Origin: a virus
Direction: 5' to 3' (one strand)
IMG/VR virus record: IMGVR_UViG_3300033146_000748
Location: 1-50,689 of that record
DNA: 50,689 bases
The notes under the pieces are model-generated. The model was not told the DNA's origin. It made no database searches and was given only the letters and a program-made list of their open reading frames with translations. Shown here one piece after another: positions 1 through 4,290 of the stretch (position 1 is the stretch's first letter; every line of letters starts with the position of its first letter). The position numbers were made by a program, and so were the translations under genes.

Positions 1-37
1 TAGAAGCCACATGTTGATCCAATTCAACTACGGGGGC
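1..37 (-). tRNA. tRNA-Arg(UCU), 5' part only
   Basis: Read on the minus strand this is the first 37 nt of a tRNA: acceptor strand GCCCCCG, D-stem GTTG/CAAC with GG in the loop, anticodon stem TGTGG and loop beginning CTTCTA, giving anticodon UCU. The window edge removes the 3' half. A consensus sigma70 promoter lies just upstream at 99-127, so this tRNA probably starts a separate transcript. Confidence 0.75.
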
Positions 38-98
38 AAAATGTTTAACTATACAACCTTTTGTGTCCTTTTCACAGACACGACTACTATATTTGTTT

Positions 99-127
99 AT
101 TATACAATCATTCATATTTTTTGTCAA
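99..127 (-). promoter_or_regulatory. sigma70-type promoter, perfect consensus
   Basis: On the minus strand TTGACA (127-122), a 17-nt spacer and TATAAT (104-99) match both consensus hexamers exactly. It lies just downstream of tRNA-His and fires leftward towards tRNA-Arg(UCU) and genes beyond the window. Confidence 0.85.
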
Positions 128-128
128 T

Positions 129-204
129 TGGTCAGGGGTAGGAGGATCGAACTCCTATTTGCTGGGTCACAACCAACACGATTAACCAATTATCTTAACC
201 CCTA
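129..204 (-). tRNA. tRNA-His(GUG)
   Basis: The cloverleaf has acceptor TAGGGGT/ACCCCTG, anticodon loop TTGTGAC on stem GTTGG/CCAGC, T-arm AGGAG-TTCGATC-CTCCT and encoded CCA. Pair 1:72 is U-G, position 73 is A, and no G-1 is encoded, whereas bacterial tRNA-His carries G-1:C73. Decoding specificity is clear; charging by the host enzyme is less certain. Confidence 0.85.
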
Positions 205-212
205 TTATATTT

Positions 213-286
213 TGGTACTCCCTGATGGAATCGAACCACCATCAATAGGATGTAAGCCTATTGTATTCCCATTATACGAAGGGAGC
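213..286 (-). tRNA. tRNA-Val(UAC)
   Basis: Acceptor GCTCCCT/AGGGAGT, anticodon loop CTTACAT on an AATAGG/CCTATT stem, T-loop TTCGATT and encoded CCA form a standard class I tRNA reading GUA and related Val codons. Confidence 0.92.
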
Positions 287-295
287 TTATATTTT

Positions 296-370
296 TGGTG
301 GAACTGGTGGGATTTGAACCCACAACCTTCTATTTGCAAAACAGATACACTCCCATTGTGTTACAGCCCC
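296..370 (-). tRNA. tRNA-Ala(UGC)
   Basis: Acceptor GGGGCTG/CAGTTCC contains two G-U pairs. The anticodon loop TTTGCAA sits on TCTGT/ATAGA, the T-arm is GTGGG/CCCAC, and CCA is encoded. Confidence 0.92.
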
Positions 371-381
371 ATATATTCTTT

Positions 382-456
382 TGGTGGGAGTGAAAGGAAT
401 CGAACCTTACGTCTTTGTCTTATCAGGACACTGCTCTACCATTGAGCTACACTCCC
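382..456 (-). tRNA. tRNA-Ile(GAU)
   Basis: Acceptor GGGAGTG/CACTCCC, canonical D-arm, anticodon loop CTGATAA on TGTC/GACA, T-loop TTCGATT and encoded CCA. Confidence 0.92.
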
Positions 457-528
457 TTATATTTTTTACATGCCCACTAAAATCGTCTATTCCTAATCTT
501 GTTGAGTAGCTAATTCAACATCAAAAAG

Positions 529-559
529 GACAATATTGGTCAACACCCAATATTTTGTC
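529..559 (-). terminator. intrinsic terminator-like hairpin between tRNAs
   Basis: On the minus strand an 11-bp stem (arms GACAA-ATATTGG and CCAATATTGTC, one bulged A) with a 7-nt loop is followed by CTTTTT. A second small hairpin (TGTTGA/TCAACA) follows at about 500-523. It lies downstream of tRNA-Gly and may end or process the transcript. Confidence 0.5.
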
Positions 560-578
560 TCGATTAAAGTAGAAAATC

Positions 579-653
579 TGGAGCAGGTACTCGGAATTGA
601 ACCGAGATCTTCTGATTGGAAGTCAGACATAATAGCCGTTATACGATACCCGC
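579..653 (-). tRNA. tRNA-Gly(UCC)
   Basis: Acceptor GCGGGTA/TACCTGC, anticodon loop CTTCCAA on TCTGA/TCAGA, T-arm CTCGG-TTCAATT-CCGAG and encoded CCA. Confidence 0.92.
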
Positions 654-664
654 ATTTTATTTTA

Positions 665-741
665 TGGTAGGATTGGTAGGAGTCGAACCTACAACATTTG
701 GTTTCTAAGACCAACACCTCTGCCAATTGGGTCACAATCCC
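665..741 (-). tRNA. tRNA-Leu(UAG), short variable arm
   Basis: Acceptor GGGATTG/CAATCCT, anticodon loop CTTAGAA on TTGGT/ACCAA, T-arm GTAGG/CCTAC and encoded CCA. Anticodon UAG reads CUA (Leu). The variable region is only about 5 nt (ATGTT), whereas bacterial tRNA-Leu is class II with a long variable arm. The backbone nearly matches that at 1166-1242, so the two are paralogues with different anticodons. Confidence 0.8.
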
Positions 742-807
742 ACATTTTTATTATATTAAAGTGACTTTTTTGTATTTGAGAGTCACTAACAACTCAAATA
801 ATACTCT

Positions 808-883
808 TGGTGGAAAGTCAAGGAATCGAACCTTGTTATTCCGAGCTTCAATCGGACGCATTGACCACAATTGCTTACTTTCC
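808..883 (-). tRNA. tRNA-Phe(GAA)
   Basis: Acceptor GGAAAGT/ACTTTCC, anticodon loop TTGAAGC on TCCGA/TCGGA, T-arm CAAGG/CCTTG and encoded CCA. Confidence 0.92.
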
Positions 884-890
884 TTGAACT

Positions 891-965
891 TGGAGCCCCA
901 TGACGGATTCGAACCGCCGTCGGCTGCTTACAAGACAGCTGCTAAACCAACTCAGCTAATGGGGC
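891..965 (-). tRNA. tRNA-Thr(UGU)
   Basis: Acceptor GCCCCAT/ATGGGGC, anticodon loop CTTGTAA on GCTGT/GCAGC, T-loop TTCGAAT and encoded CCA. Confidence 0.92.
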
Positions 966-982
966 AAACTCTATTTAATTTT

Positions 983-1056
983 TGGCAGGGATAGTAGGAA
1001 TCGAACCCACATCTACTGGTTTGGAATCAGGTATTCTACCATTGAACTATATCCCT
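983..1056 (-). tRNA. tRNA-Trp(CCA)
   Basis: Acceptor AGGGATA/TATCCCT, discriminator G73 and encoded CCA resemble bacterial tRNA-Trp. The anticodon loop TTCCAAA gives anticodon CCA. The stem has an A31-C39 mismatch and an open outer pair, so the anticodon helix is weak, but no other register keeps U33. Confidence 0.82.
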
Positions 1057-1068
1057 ATATTTAATTTT

Positions 1069-1152
1069 TGGAAGAGGCTAGAGTAATCGAAACCCACGGT
1101 GTTACCCGTCCCTGGGGTTCAAGCCCAGTTTGTCACCTTGACGGTAGCCTCC
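1069..1152 (-). tRNA. tRNA-Ser(UGA)
   Basis: A class II tRNA: acceptor GGAGGCT/AGCCTCT, anticodon loop CTTGAAC on CTGGG/CCCAG, a long variable arm containing ACGG/CCGT, and encoded CCA. The T-loop TTCGATT sits on an imperfect TGGGT/ACTCT stem. Confidence 0.88.
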
Positions 1153-1165
1153 ATATATTCTTTTT

Positions 1166-1242
1166 TGGTAGGACTGATAGGAATCGAACCTACAACATTG
1201 AGATTTTGAATCTCACACCTCTTCCAATTGGGTCACAGTCCT
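1166..1242 (-). tRNA. tRNA-Leu(CAA), short variable arm
   Basis: Acceptor AGGACTG/CAGTCCT, anticodon loop TTCAAAA on TGAGA/TCTCA, variable ATGTT, T-arm GTAGG/CCTAT and encoded CCA. CAA reads UUG (Leu). Like its paralogue at 665-741 it lacks the class II variable arm expected for Leu. Confidence 0.8.
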
Positions 1243-1250
1243 ACATATTT

Positions 1251-1326
1251 TGGCAGTGCTAGGGGGAATTGAACCCGCCATCATCAGTGTGAAAGACTGA
1301 TATCCTAACCATTAGACGATAGCACC
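1251..1326 (-). tRNA. tRNA-Glu(UUC)
   Basis: Acceptor GGTGCTA/TAGCACT, anticodon loop CTTTCAC on TCAGT/ACTGA, G73 and encoded CCA. Confidence 0.92.
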
Positions 1327-1344
1327 ATATTCTATTTTATTAAA

Positions 1345-1426
1345 TCCGAGCATCAATCGACAAAAGTTCATTTGTTTATATTTCAAGTATAAGAAGTAAC
1401 TCTTATCTACGGCATCGGAAACTTTT
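1345..1426 (-). ncRNA. candidate pseudoknotted RNA between tRNA-Asp and tRNA-Glu
   Basis: Two complementary pairs cross: AAAAGTT (1426-1420) with AACTTTT (1368-1362), and TCCGA (1419-1415) with TCGGA (1349-1345). Between them is a 6-bp hairpin ATAAGA/TCTTAT (1389-1406). The order a-b-a'-b' is that of an H-type pseudoknot. The edge touches the CCA of tRNA-Asp. Function unknown; it may be only tRNA spacer. Confidence 0.35.
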
Positions 1427-1501
1427 GGCGCCCGTGACGAGGATCGAACTCGCCACAACTTGATCGACAGTCAAATATCACCACCAGGTGAACTCACGGG
1501 C
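1426..1501 (-). tRNA. tRNA-Asp(GUC)
   Basis: Acceptor GCCCGTG/CACGGGC, anticodon loop CTGTCGA on TTTGA/TCAAG, G73 and encoded CCA: a canonical tRNA-Asp. Confidence 0.92.
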
Positions 1502-1508
1502 TAAACTT

Positions 1509-1581
1509 TGGTAGCGGGTGCAGGAATCGAACCTACTATGTCGGGGATATGAACCCTAACCCCATGCCAATGACACCCGCA
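1509..1581 (-). tRNA. tRNA-Met(CAU), initiator-like features
   Basis: The anticodon loop TTCATAT gives CAU. The first base is unpaired (U1 opposite U72), followed by six good pairs GCGGGT/ACCCGC, and the anticodon stem ends in three G-C pairs (GGG/CCC). Both traits are marks of bacterial initiator tRNA. The D-region is short, total length is 73 nt with encoded CCA, and a canonical D-arm is hard to draw. tRNA-Ile with lysidine at C34 cannot be excluded. Confidence 0.78.
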
Positions 1582-1599
1582 TCAAACTTAAAATCAAAG

Positions 1600-1765
1600 A
1601 GAACAGTTTCATCATGAGAGTTTCGGTTACTCAATCGGTGGGTTTCCCCACTGAATATGACACACCTACTTTTCCATCAAGAATTTTCGGTAGTTACGTT
1701 AGAACCTTAAATTGTTATCACGCGGGATAACCAGTTCTGTCTATCCAAACCTACTTTCCTGTTCT
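1600..1765 (-). ncRNA. candidate structured RNA closed by a 7-bp helix
   Basis: Minus-strand AGAACAG (5') pairs with CTGTTCT (3') across about 150 nt. Inside are hairpin GTTATC-CCGCGT-GATAAC, hairpin GTGGG-GAAA-CCCAC with a GNRA tetraloop, hairpin GAGT-AACCGAA-ACTC, and two near-copies of GGAAAAGTAGGT. There is no ORF. The element lies between a tRNA-like gene and tRNA-Met, so it is probably co-transcribed. I do not recognise the family. Confidence 0.5.
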
Positions 1766-1775
1766 TACGATTAAG

Positions 1776-1849
1776 TATTCTAAGTTGGATTCGAACCAAC
1801 CCTTCCCCCCACTCATTAGGGGGCGTGCTACCACTACCACTACCAGAAT
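1776..1849 (-). tRNA. tRNA-like gene, anticodon unassignable, no CCA
   Basis: Acceptor ATTCTGG/TTAGAAT, D-stem GTG/CAC with GG in the loop, a C5/G5 anticodon stem and T-arm GTTGG-TTCGAAT-CCAAC are all present. The CCCCC/GGGGG stem encloses an 8-nt loop (TAATGAGT) without a standard U33-anticodon register, and the 3' end is A-CTT, not CCA. It may be degenerate or use an expanded loop. Confidence 0.55.
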
Positions 1850-1871
1850 AACTTAAAATATCTAATATTTA

Positions 1872-1951
1872 TTGGTTCTGACTTTGGTTTCAATCAAGAT
1901 TTCTAAGATCTTGTATCTTTCACCCAATGGGAGGTTTTGCCCCCGAACCAA
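1872..1951 (-). tRNA. tRNA-like element with UAG-type anticodon hairpin
   Basis: TTGGTTC and GAACCAA close an 80-nt element. It holds a perfect anticodon-type hairpin CAAGAT-CTTAGAA-ATCTTG, whose loop is identical to that of tRNA-Leu(UAG), and a GGGGG/CTCCC hairpin. No normal T-arm or CCA is seen. It is the first element behind the promoter at 1963-1991. It could be a decayed tRNA or a tRNA mimic. Confidence 0.4.
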
Positions 1952-1962
1952 CTTACAAACAC

Positions 1963-1991
1963 ATCTTACCATTTCATTATTCTATTGTCAA
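1963..1991 (-). promoter_or_regulatory. sigma70-type promoter inside the tRNA island
   Basis: TTGACA (1991-1986), 17-nt spacer, TAAGAT (1968-1963) on the minus strand. Transcription would start near 1956 and enter the tRNA-like elements, the 1600-1765 RNA, tRNA-Met, tRNA-Asp and onward. Confidence 0.75.
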
Positions 1992-2063
1992 GATGTTTTT
2001 TCAAATCATGAGGGATTTTTATTTTTTATACTCACTGAGGTAGAATCCCATAACTACTTGAGT

Positions 2064-2130
2064 TCATAATATATCCGCACCGTATCCCTTAGACTTGTCG
2101 TGGTAGTCGCCGTGATTGTCTATATTATGA
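2064..2130 (-). ncRNA. 67-nt element closed by a perfect 10-bp inverted repeat
   Basis: Arms TCATAATATA and TATATTATGA flank 47 nt that are richer in G+C than the surroundings. An internal TAGAC/GTCTA pairing overlaps the closing stem by two bases, so two folds compete. It lies between tRNA-Pro and the next promoter. Function unknown; possibly a processing or regulatory RNA. Confidence 0.4.
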
Positions 2131-2138
2131 GGTAAAAA

Positions 2139-2217
2139 TGGTCTGGGTGGTAGGTTCTGCCCCCACATCCTCCCGCTTCCAAGGCGGGCCACTTCTCTAT
2201 AATCGCTTCACACCCAG
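2139..2217 (-). tRNA. tRNA-Pro(UGG) with atypical T-loop
   Basis: Acceptor CTGGGTG/CACCCAG with C1-G72 as in bacterial tRNA-Pro, anticodon loop CTTGGAA on CCCGC/GCGGG, A73 and encoded CCA identify it. The T-stem GTGGG/CCTAC carries loop GGCAGAA in place of the near-universal TTCRANY, and the D-region has no clear stem or GG pair. The usual D-loop/T-loop contact therefore cannot form in the standard way. Confidence 0.75.
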
Positions 2218-2223
2218 ATAAAC

Positions 2224-2261
2224 TTTGAGGCTGCCCGACAACCGAGCACTCACACCCCAAA
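2224..2261 (-). ncRNA. two-tier hairpin after the interrupted tRNA-like gene
   Basis: A 7-bp helix TTTGGGG/CCTCAAA (one G-U) encloses a 5-bp helix GCTCG/CGGGC with loop GTTGT. There is no trailing T-tract, so it looks more like a processing or structural hairpin than a terminator. Confidence 0.35.
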
Positions 2262-2264
2262 CAT

Positions 2265-2396
2265 TAACTCTAATAGGATTCGAACCTATACGCTATGAAC
2301 TAAGCCCCAGTCTTCCTCATCACCTGATTTGTCAAATCTAGGCTAGGCTAAAGAGCCGAGGTCCTCCAGTGTGTCTACCTCTTTCACCATAGAGTT
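2265..2396 (-). tRNA. interrupted tRNA-like gene, Leu-type D-arm
   Basis: Acceptor strands AACTCTA and TAGAGTT, a Leu-type D-arm (GTG AAAGAGGTAGA CAC) and T-arm ATAGG-TTCGAAT-CCTAT are intact, but 81 nt separate the D-arm from the T-arm, about 48 nt more than a class II tRNA needs. Within it is a strong hairpin CCTAGATTT-GAC-AAATCAGG. No CCA follows. It may hold a small insertion or intron, or be a decayed tRNA-Leu. Confidence 0.5.
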
Positions 2397-2435
2397 AATA
2401 GATAAAAATTTCAATTACACCATCCTGATGAATTT

Positions 2436-2524
2436 TGGCTCCCCTTGTAGGAATCGAACCTACCATCGGATTTCTCACGCCAAACGGTTAACAGCCGCCT
2501 CGCCCACCTTGAGCGCTAAGGGGA
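2436..2524 (-). tRNA. tRNA-Asn(GUU) with long variable arm
   Basis: Acceptor TCCCCTT/AAGGGGA, G73, encoded CCA, anticodon loop CTGTTAA on GGCGG/CCGTT and T-arm GTAGG/CCTAC match tRNA-Asn. The variable region is about 19 nt, where tRNA-Asn normally has 5. The total length of 89 nt is class II-like. Confidence 0.82.
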
Positions 2525-2568
2525 AAACTCTTTATATAATATTAAAGTCACTTCACATTGTTAGTGTG

Positions 2569-2642
2569 TGGTTCGGGTGAGAGGAATCGAACCTCCATAG
2601 GTAGATTAAAAGTCTACTGTTCTACCACTGAACTACACCCGA
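2569..2642 (-). tRNA. tRNA-Lys(UUU)
   Basis: Acceptor TCGGGTG/CACCCGA, anticodon loop CTTTTAA on GTAGA/TCTAC, T-arm GGAGG/CCTCT and encoded CCA. Confidence 0.92.
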
Positions 2643-2829
2643 TCATTAATAACTTTAATTGGTTAAAGATACACTGTTAATTCAGAAGACTTTTCAATCT
2701 TTTACAGATACCTAGAATACTCTAACTTCAACCAATATTAAATGGTTGGCAATTTTGTCAACTCCAAAAAGAATAAATCTTTTCGAAACCCCACGGAGTG
2801 AGGAGGTTCGCCATGACCTTTTTATAATT

Positions 2830-2918
2830 TGGTGGGAGTTGGAGGATTCGAACCACTTGCCAACCGACCTTACTTTATATGACGCTGGTTTTACAGACCA
2901 GTGTAAGGAACAACTCCC
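2830..2918 (-). tRNA. tRNA-Tyr(GUA), no normal D-arm
   Basis: Acceptor GGGAGTT/AACTCCC, anticodon loop CTGTAAA on CTGGT/ACCAG, variable region starting CGTCA as in bacterial tRNA-Tyr, T-loop TTCGAAT and encoded CCA. Only 10 nt lie between the acceptor and the anticodon stem, too few for a D-arm. Instead CCTTAC pairs with GTAAGG beyond the anticodon arm, and a D-loop-like stretch CGGTTGGCAAG lies just before the T-arm. Confidence 0.7.
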
Positions 2919-2933
2919 AAACTTTTTATTTCC

Positions 2934-2992
2934 TCAAGACAAGTAAGATATTATCAAATCTCAATCATCTTGTCAATACTTTTTTTATTTTT
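2934..2992 (-). repeat. 59-bp direct repeat, copy 1 (carries a promoter)
   Basis: Identical over 59 bp to 3185-3243. Each copy contains a complete sigma70-type promoter followed upstream by an A/T tract. The copies flank the 48-residue zinc-ribbon gene. Confidence 0.9.
2948..2976 (-). promoter_or_regulatory. sigma70-type promoter for tRNA-Tyr and following tRNAs
   Basis: TTGACA (2976-2971), 17 nt, TAATAT (2953-2948). The start site would be about 20 nt upstream of tRNA-Tyr. Confidence 0.85.
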
Positions 2993-3010
2993 TATTTTTC
3001 AACCACATTT

Positions 3011-3157
3011 CTACTTATAATCTTCATTTTCAACTACTACATCATCACCACAATAAGGACAAACAACAACAATTTCTTCGTCCATGTCAGCAACAATATT
3101 ATCTTCCGTACAATCAAAAGGAACATTACAATATGGACAATGAGCAACTTGATACAT
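3011..3157 (-). CDS. 48-residue zinc-ribbon protein
   Basis: ATG at 3157 follows AAAGGAAA as ribosome-binding site. The product starts MYQVAHCPYC, has a second CPYC pair near residues 33-36, and is otherwise acidic (DMDEE, ENEDYK). Two CxxC knuckles make a small zinc ribbon, a common form for phage nucleic-acid or host-protein binding factors. It is a monocistronic unit between the two copies of the promoter repeat. No known family was recognised. Confidence 0.75.
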   Translation of the reverse strand: MYQVAHCPYCNVPFDCTEDNIVADMDEEIVVVCPYCGDDVVVENEDYK

Positions 3158-3184
3158 AATTATTTCCTTTCTAAAATCATTTCT

Positions 3185-3243
3185 TCAAGACAAGTAAGAT
3201 ATTATCAAATCTCAATCATCTTGTCAATACTTTTTTTATTTTT
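3185..3243 (-). repeat. 59-bp direct repeat, copy 2 (carries a promoter)
   Basis: A perfect copy of 2934-2992. It sits upstream of the zinc-ribbon gene and supplies its promoter. Confidence 0.9.
3199..3227 (-). promoter_or_regulatory. sigma70-type promoter for the zinc-ribbon gene
   Basis: TTGACA (3227-3222), 17-nt spacer, TAATAT (3204-3199), about 35 nt upstream of the ATG at 3157. Confidence 0.85.
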
Positions 3244-3435
3244 GACCAAACTGAGGGCTTCCATAGCTTCCCGTCATGACCTACTCACTATGGCGTGGAC
3301 AATCATATGGCTGCCACCTTTAATTATTACCCGTATCTATCCCTCATCACTATATCAGCTTTAAGTTATCAACCAATAATTAAATTCGGAATTAAGTAAC
3401 TAACTGAACCCCTTCAAGTGATTGTTTGGTCAAAA
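3240..3435 (-). ncRNA. candidate structured RNA closed by a perfect 12-bp helix
   Basis: Minus-strand TTTTGACCAAAC (3435-3424) pairs perfectly with GTTTGGTCAAAA (3251-3240), closing 172 nt. Directly inside its 3' arm, TGAGGG/CCCTCA (3346-3341 with 3257-3252) forms a second helix, and CCATAG/CTATGG (3293-3288 with 3266-3261) a third, with GGTGG/CCACGCC as a bulged helix. There is no ORF. It begins one nucleotide after tRNA-Cys. Family not recognised. Confidence 0.55.
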
Positions 3436-3436
3436 T

Positions 3437-3510
3437 TGGAGTCTCTTAACGGAATCGAACCGATACTTAGTGGGTTGCAACCACTCGCCCTACCATTAGA
3501 CTAAAGAGAC
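3437..3510 (-). tRNA. tRNA-Cys(GCA)
   Basis: Acceptor GTCTCTT/AAGAGAC, anticodon loop TTGCAAC on AGTGG/CCACT, T-loop TTCGATT, U73 as in bacterial tRNA-Cys, and encoded CCA. Confidence 0.92.
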
Positions 3511-3514
3511 ATAT

Positions 3515-3778
3515 TCAAATTTCAAATAACTTATTATCAAAGTGGTTTTTATCATCACCAACCTGATATATTAATAAAACTTCATTACCAGAAGTGCTAT
3601 AATGTATTCCAGTTCTAATACCACCTTTAGGAAAATCTAATACATTAGAACCACCATTTTTAATGGAATCAACAAAATCTTTAGCTTCTTTCAAACCTAA
3701 CTTAAAACTTTGTCGGATAAGTTTAATTGCCACAATATAATGATTTCGATGACCAATATACTTTACTTCATATTTCAT
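3515..3778 (-). CDS. small protein resembling the L7/L12 C-terminal domain
   Basis: The start is ATG 3778 (MKYEVKYIGH...), preceded by AAGGG; a longer reading would run through tRNA-Gln sequence. The 87-residue product contains IRQSFKLGLKEAKDFVD at about residues 20-36. This matches the helix-turn-helix face of ribosomal stalk protein L7/L12 (GLxLKEAKDLVE-type), the part that contacts translation GTPases. The C-terminal half is unrelated. Its location inside a tRNA cluster suggests a translation-related role, but that is inference. Confidence 0.7.
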   Translation of the reverse strand: MKYEVKYIGHRNHYIVAIKLIRQSFKLGLKEAKDFVDSIKNGGSNVLDFPKGGIRTGIHYSTSGNEVLLIYQVGDDKNHFDNKLFEI

Positions 3779-3792
3779 TATGAACCCTTTTT

Positions 3793-3868
3793 TGGCGGGG
3801 GCGGGGGGATTCGAACCCACCAATACACTCAGTCAAAGTGAGTTGCCTTTCCAGTTGGCTACGCCCCT
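3793..3868 (-). tRNA. tRNA-Gln(UUG)
   Basis: Acceptor AGGGGCG/CGCCCCC has a non-pairing A1-C72, as weak first pairs are typical of Gln. The D-stem is GCC/GGC, the anticodon loop CTTTGAC on ACTCA/TGAGT, the T-loop TTCGAAT, with G73 and encoded CCA. It overlaps the stop codon of the next gene by 2 bp. Confidence 0.88.
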
Positions 3869-4181
3869 ATAAATCAAACATTTCATCCCAATCACTTAAA
3901 TTAAGATACATAGTTTTTGTATTCAAGATAGTATCAATTGCTGGATAATTTGTCAAGGCATTTTTTACACTTTCTTCATCAACCACAATCCATTTTCCTG
4001 TGGGATACAAATTATCAACAATTGGTGGATTTCCATTATCAGTTTCTTCTACTTGAATAACAGTTACACCTTCAAACATATGACCATTACATTCTTCACA
4101 TGGTTCATAATTAGTATATATTGGTTCACCTTCTTGTCCGTTGTACTTTGGTTTATTACACCAAAAACATACATCAATCAT
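3867..4181 (-). CDS. Cys-rich phage protein of unknown function
   Basis: Start ATG 4181 (MIDVCFWCNK...), preceded by AAAGGA; upstream sequence belongs to tRNA-Arg. The 104-residue product has CxxC near residues 5-8 and CEEC near 29-32, a probable zinc-binding N-terminal half, and a C-terminal half with LYPTGKWIVV. I recall similar small proteins in other phages, without an assigned function. It lies between two tRNA genes and its TAG overlaps tRNA-Gln. Confidence 0.75.
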   Translation of the reverse strand: MIDVCFWCNKPKYNGQEGEPIYTNYEPCEECNGHMFEGVTVIQVEETDNGNPPIVDNLYPTGKWIVVDEESVKNALTNYPAIDTILNTKTMYLNLSDWDEMFDL

Positions 4182-4196
4182 AATAATCCTTTCTTT

Positions 4197-4269
4197 TGGC
4201 ACCCCCAGACTGAGTTGAACAGTCCACCTGTGGTTCGTAACCACTGAGCCAGAATCCGCTGGTGGGGGT
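4197..4269 (-). tRNA. tRNA-Arg(ACG)
   Basis: Acceptor ACCCCCA/TGGGGGT, D-stem AGC/GCT, anticodon loop TTACGAA on GTGG/CCAC, T-arm GACTG-TTCAACT-CAGTC, G73 and encoded CCA. ACG is the usual anticodon for CGN in bacteria when A34 is deaminated to inosine. Confidence 0.88.
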
Positions 4270-4290
4270 ATAATTTCGTTATCTTTTAGA

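Noticed and set aside
2265-2396. A group I intron in tRNA-Leu, as in cyanobacteria
   Set aside because: The extra sequence is only about 50 nt, far below the size of a catalytic core.
11-2580. Several plus-strand ORFs over the tRNA genes
   Set aside because: They are antisense to tRNAs, repeating translated T-arm complement such as GIEPP or NRT, and have no ribosome-binding sites.
2643-2829. A further tRNA or promoter between tRNA-Lys and tRNA-Tyr
   Set aside because: TTGACA is present at about 2756 but the best -10 is at 15 nt spacing, and the T-arm-like GGGGTTTCGAA has no matching acceptor. Only small hairpins (ACTCC/GGAGT, AAAAGA/TCTTTT) were seen.
2879-3364. A plus-strand ORF of 161 codons
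   Set aside because: It overlaps the minus-strand zinc-ribbon gene, promoters and the structured RNA; its composition is that of antisense AT-rich sequence.
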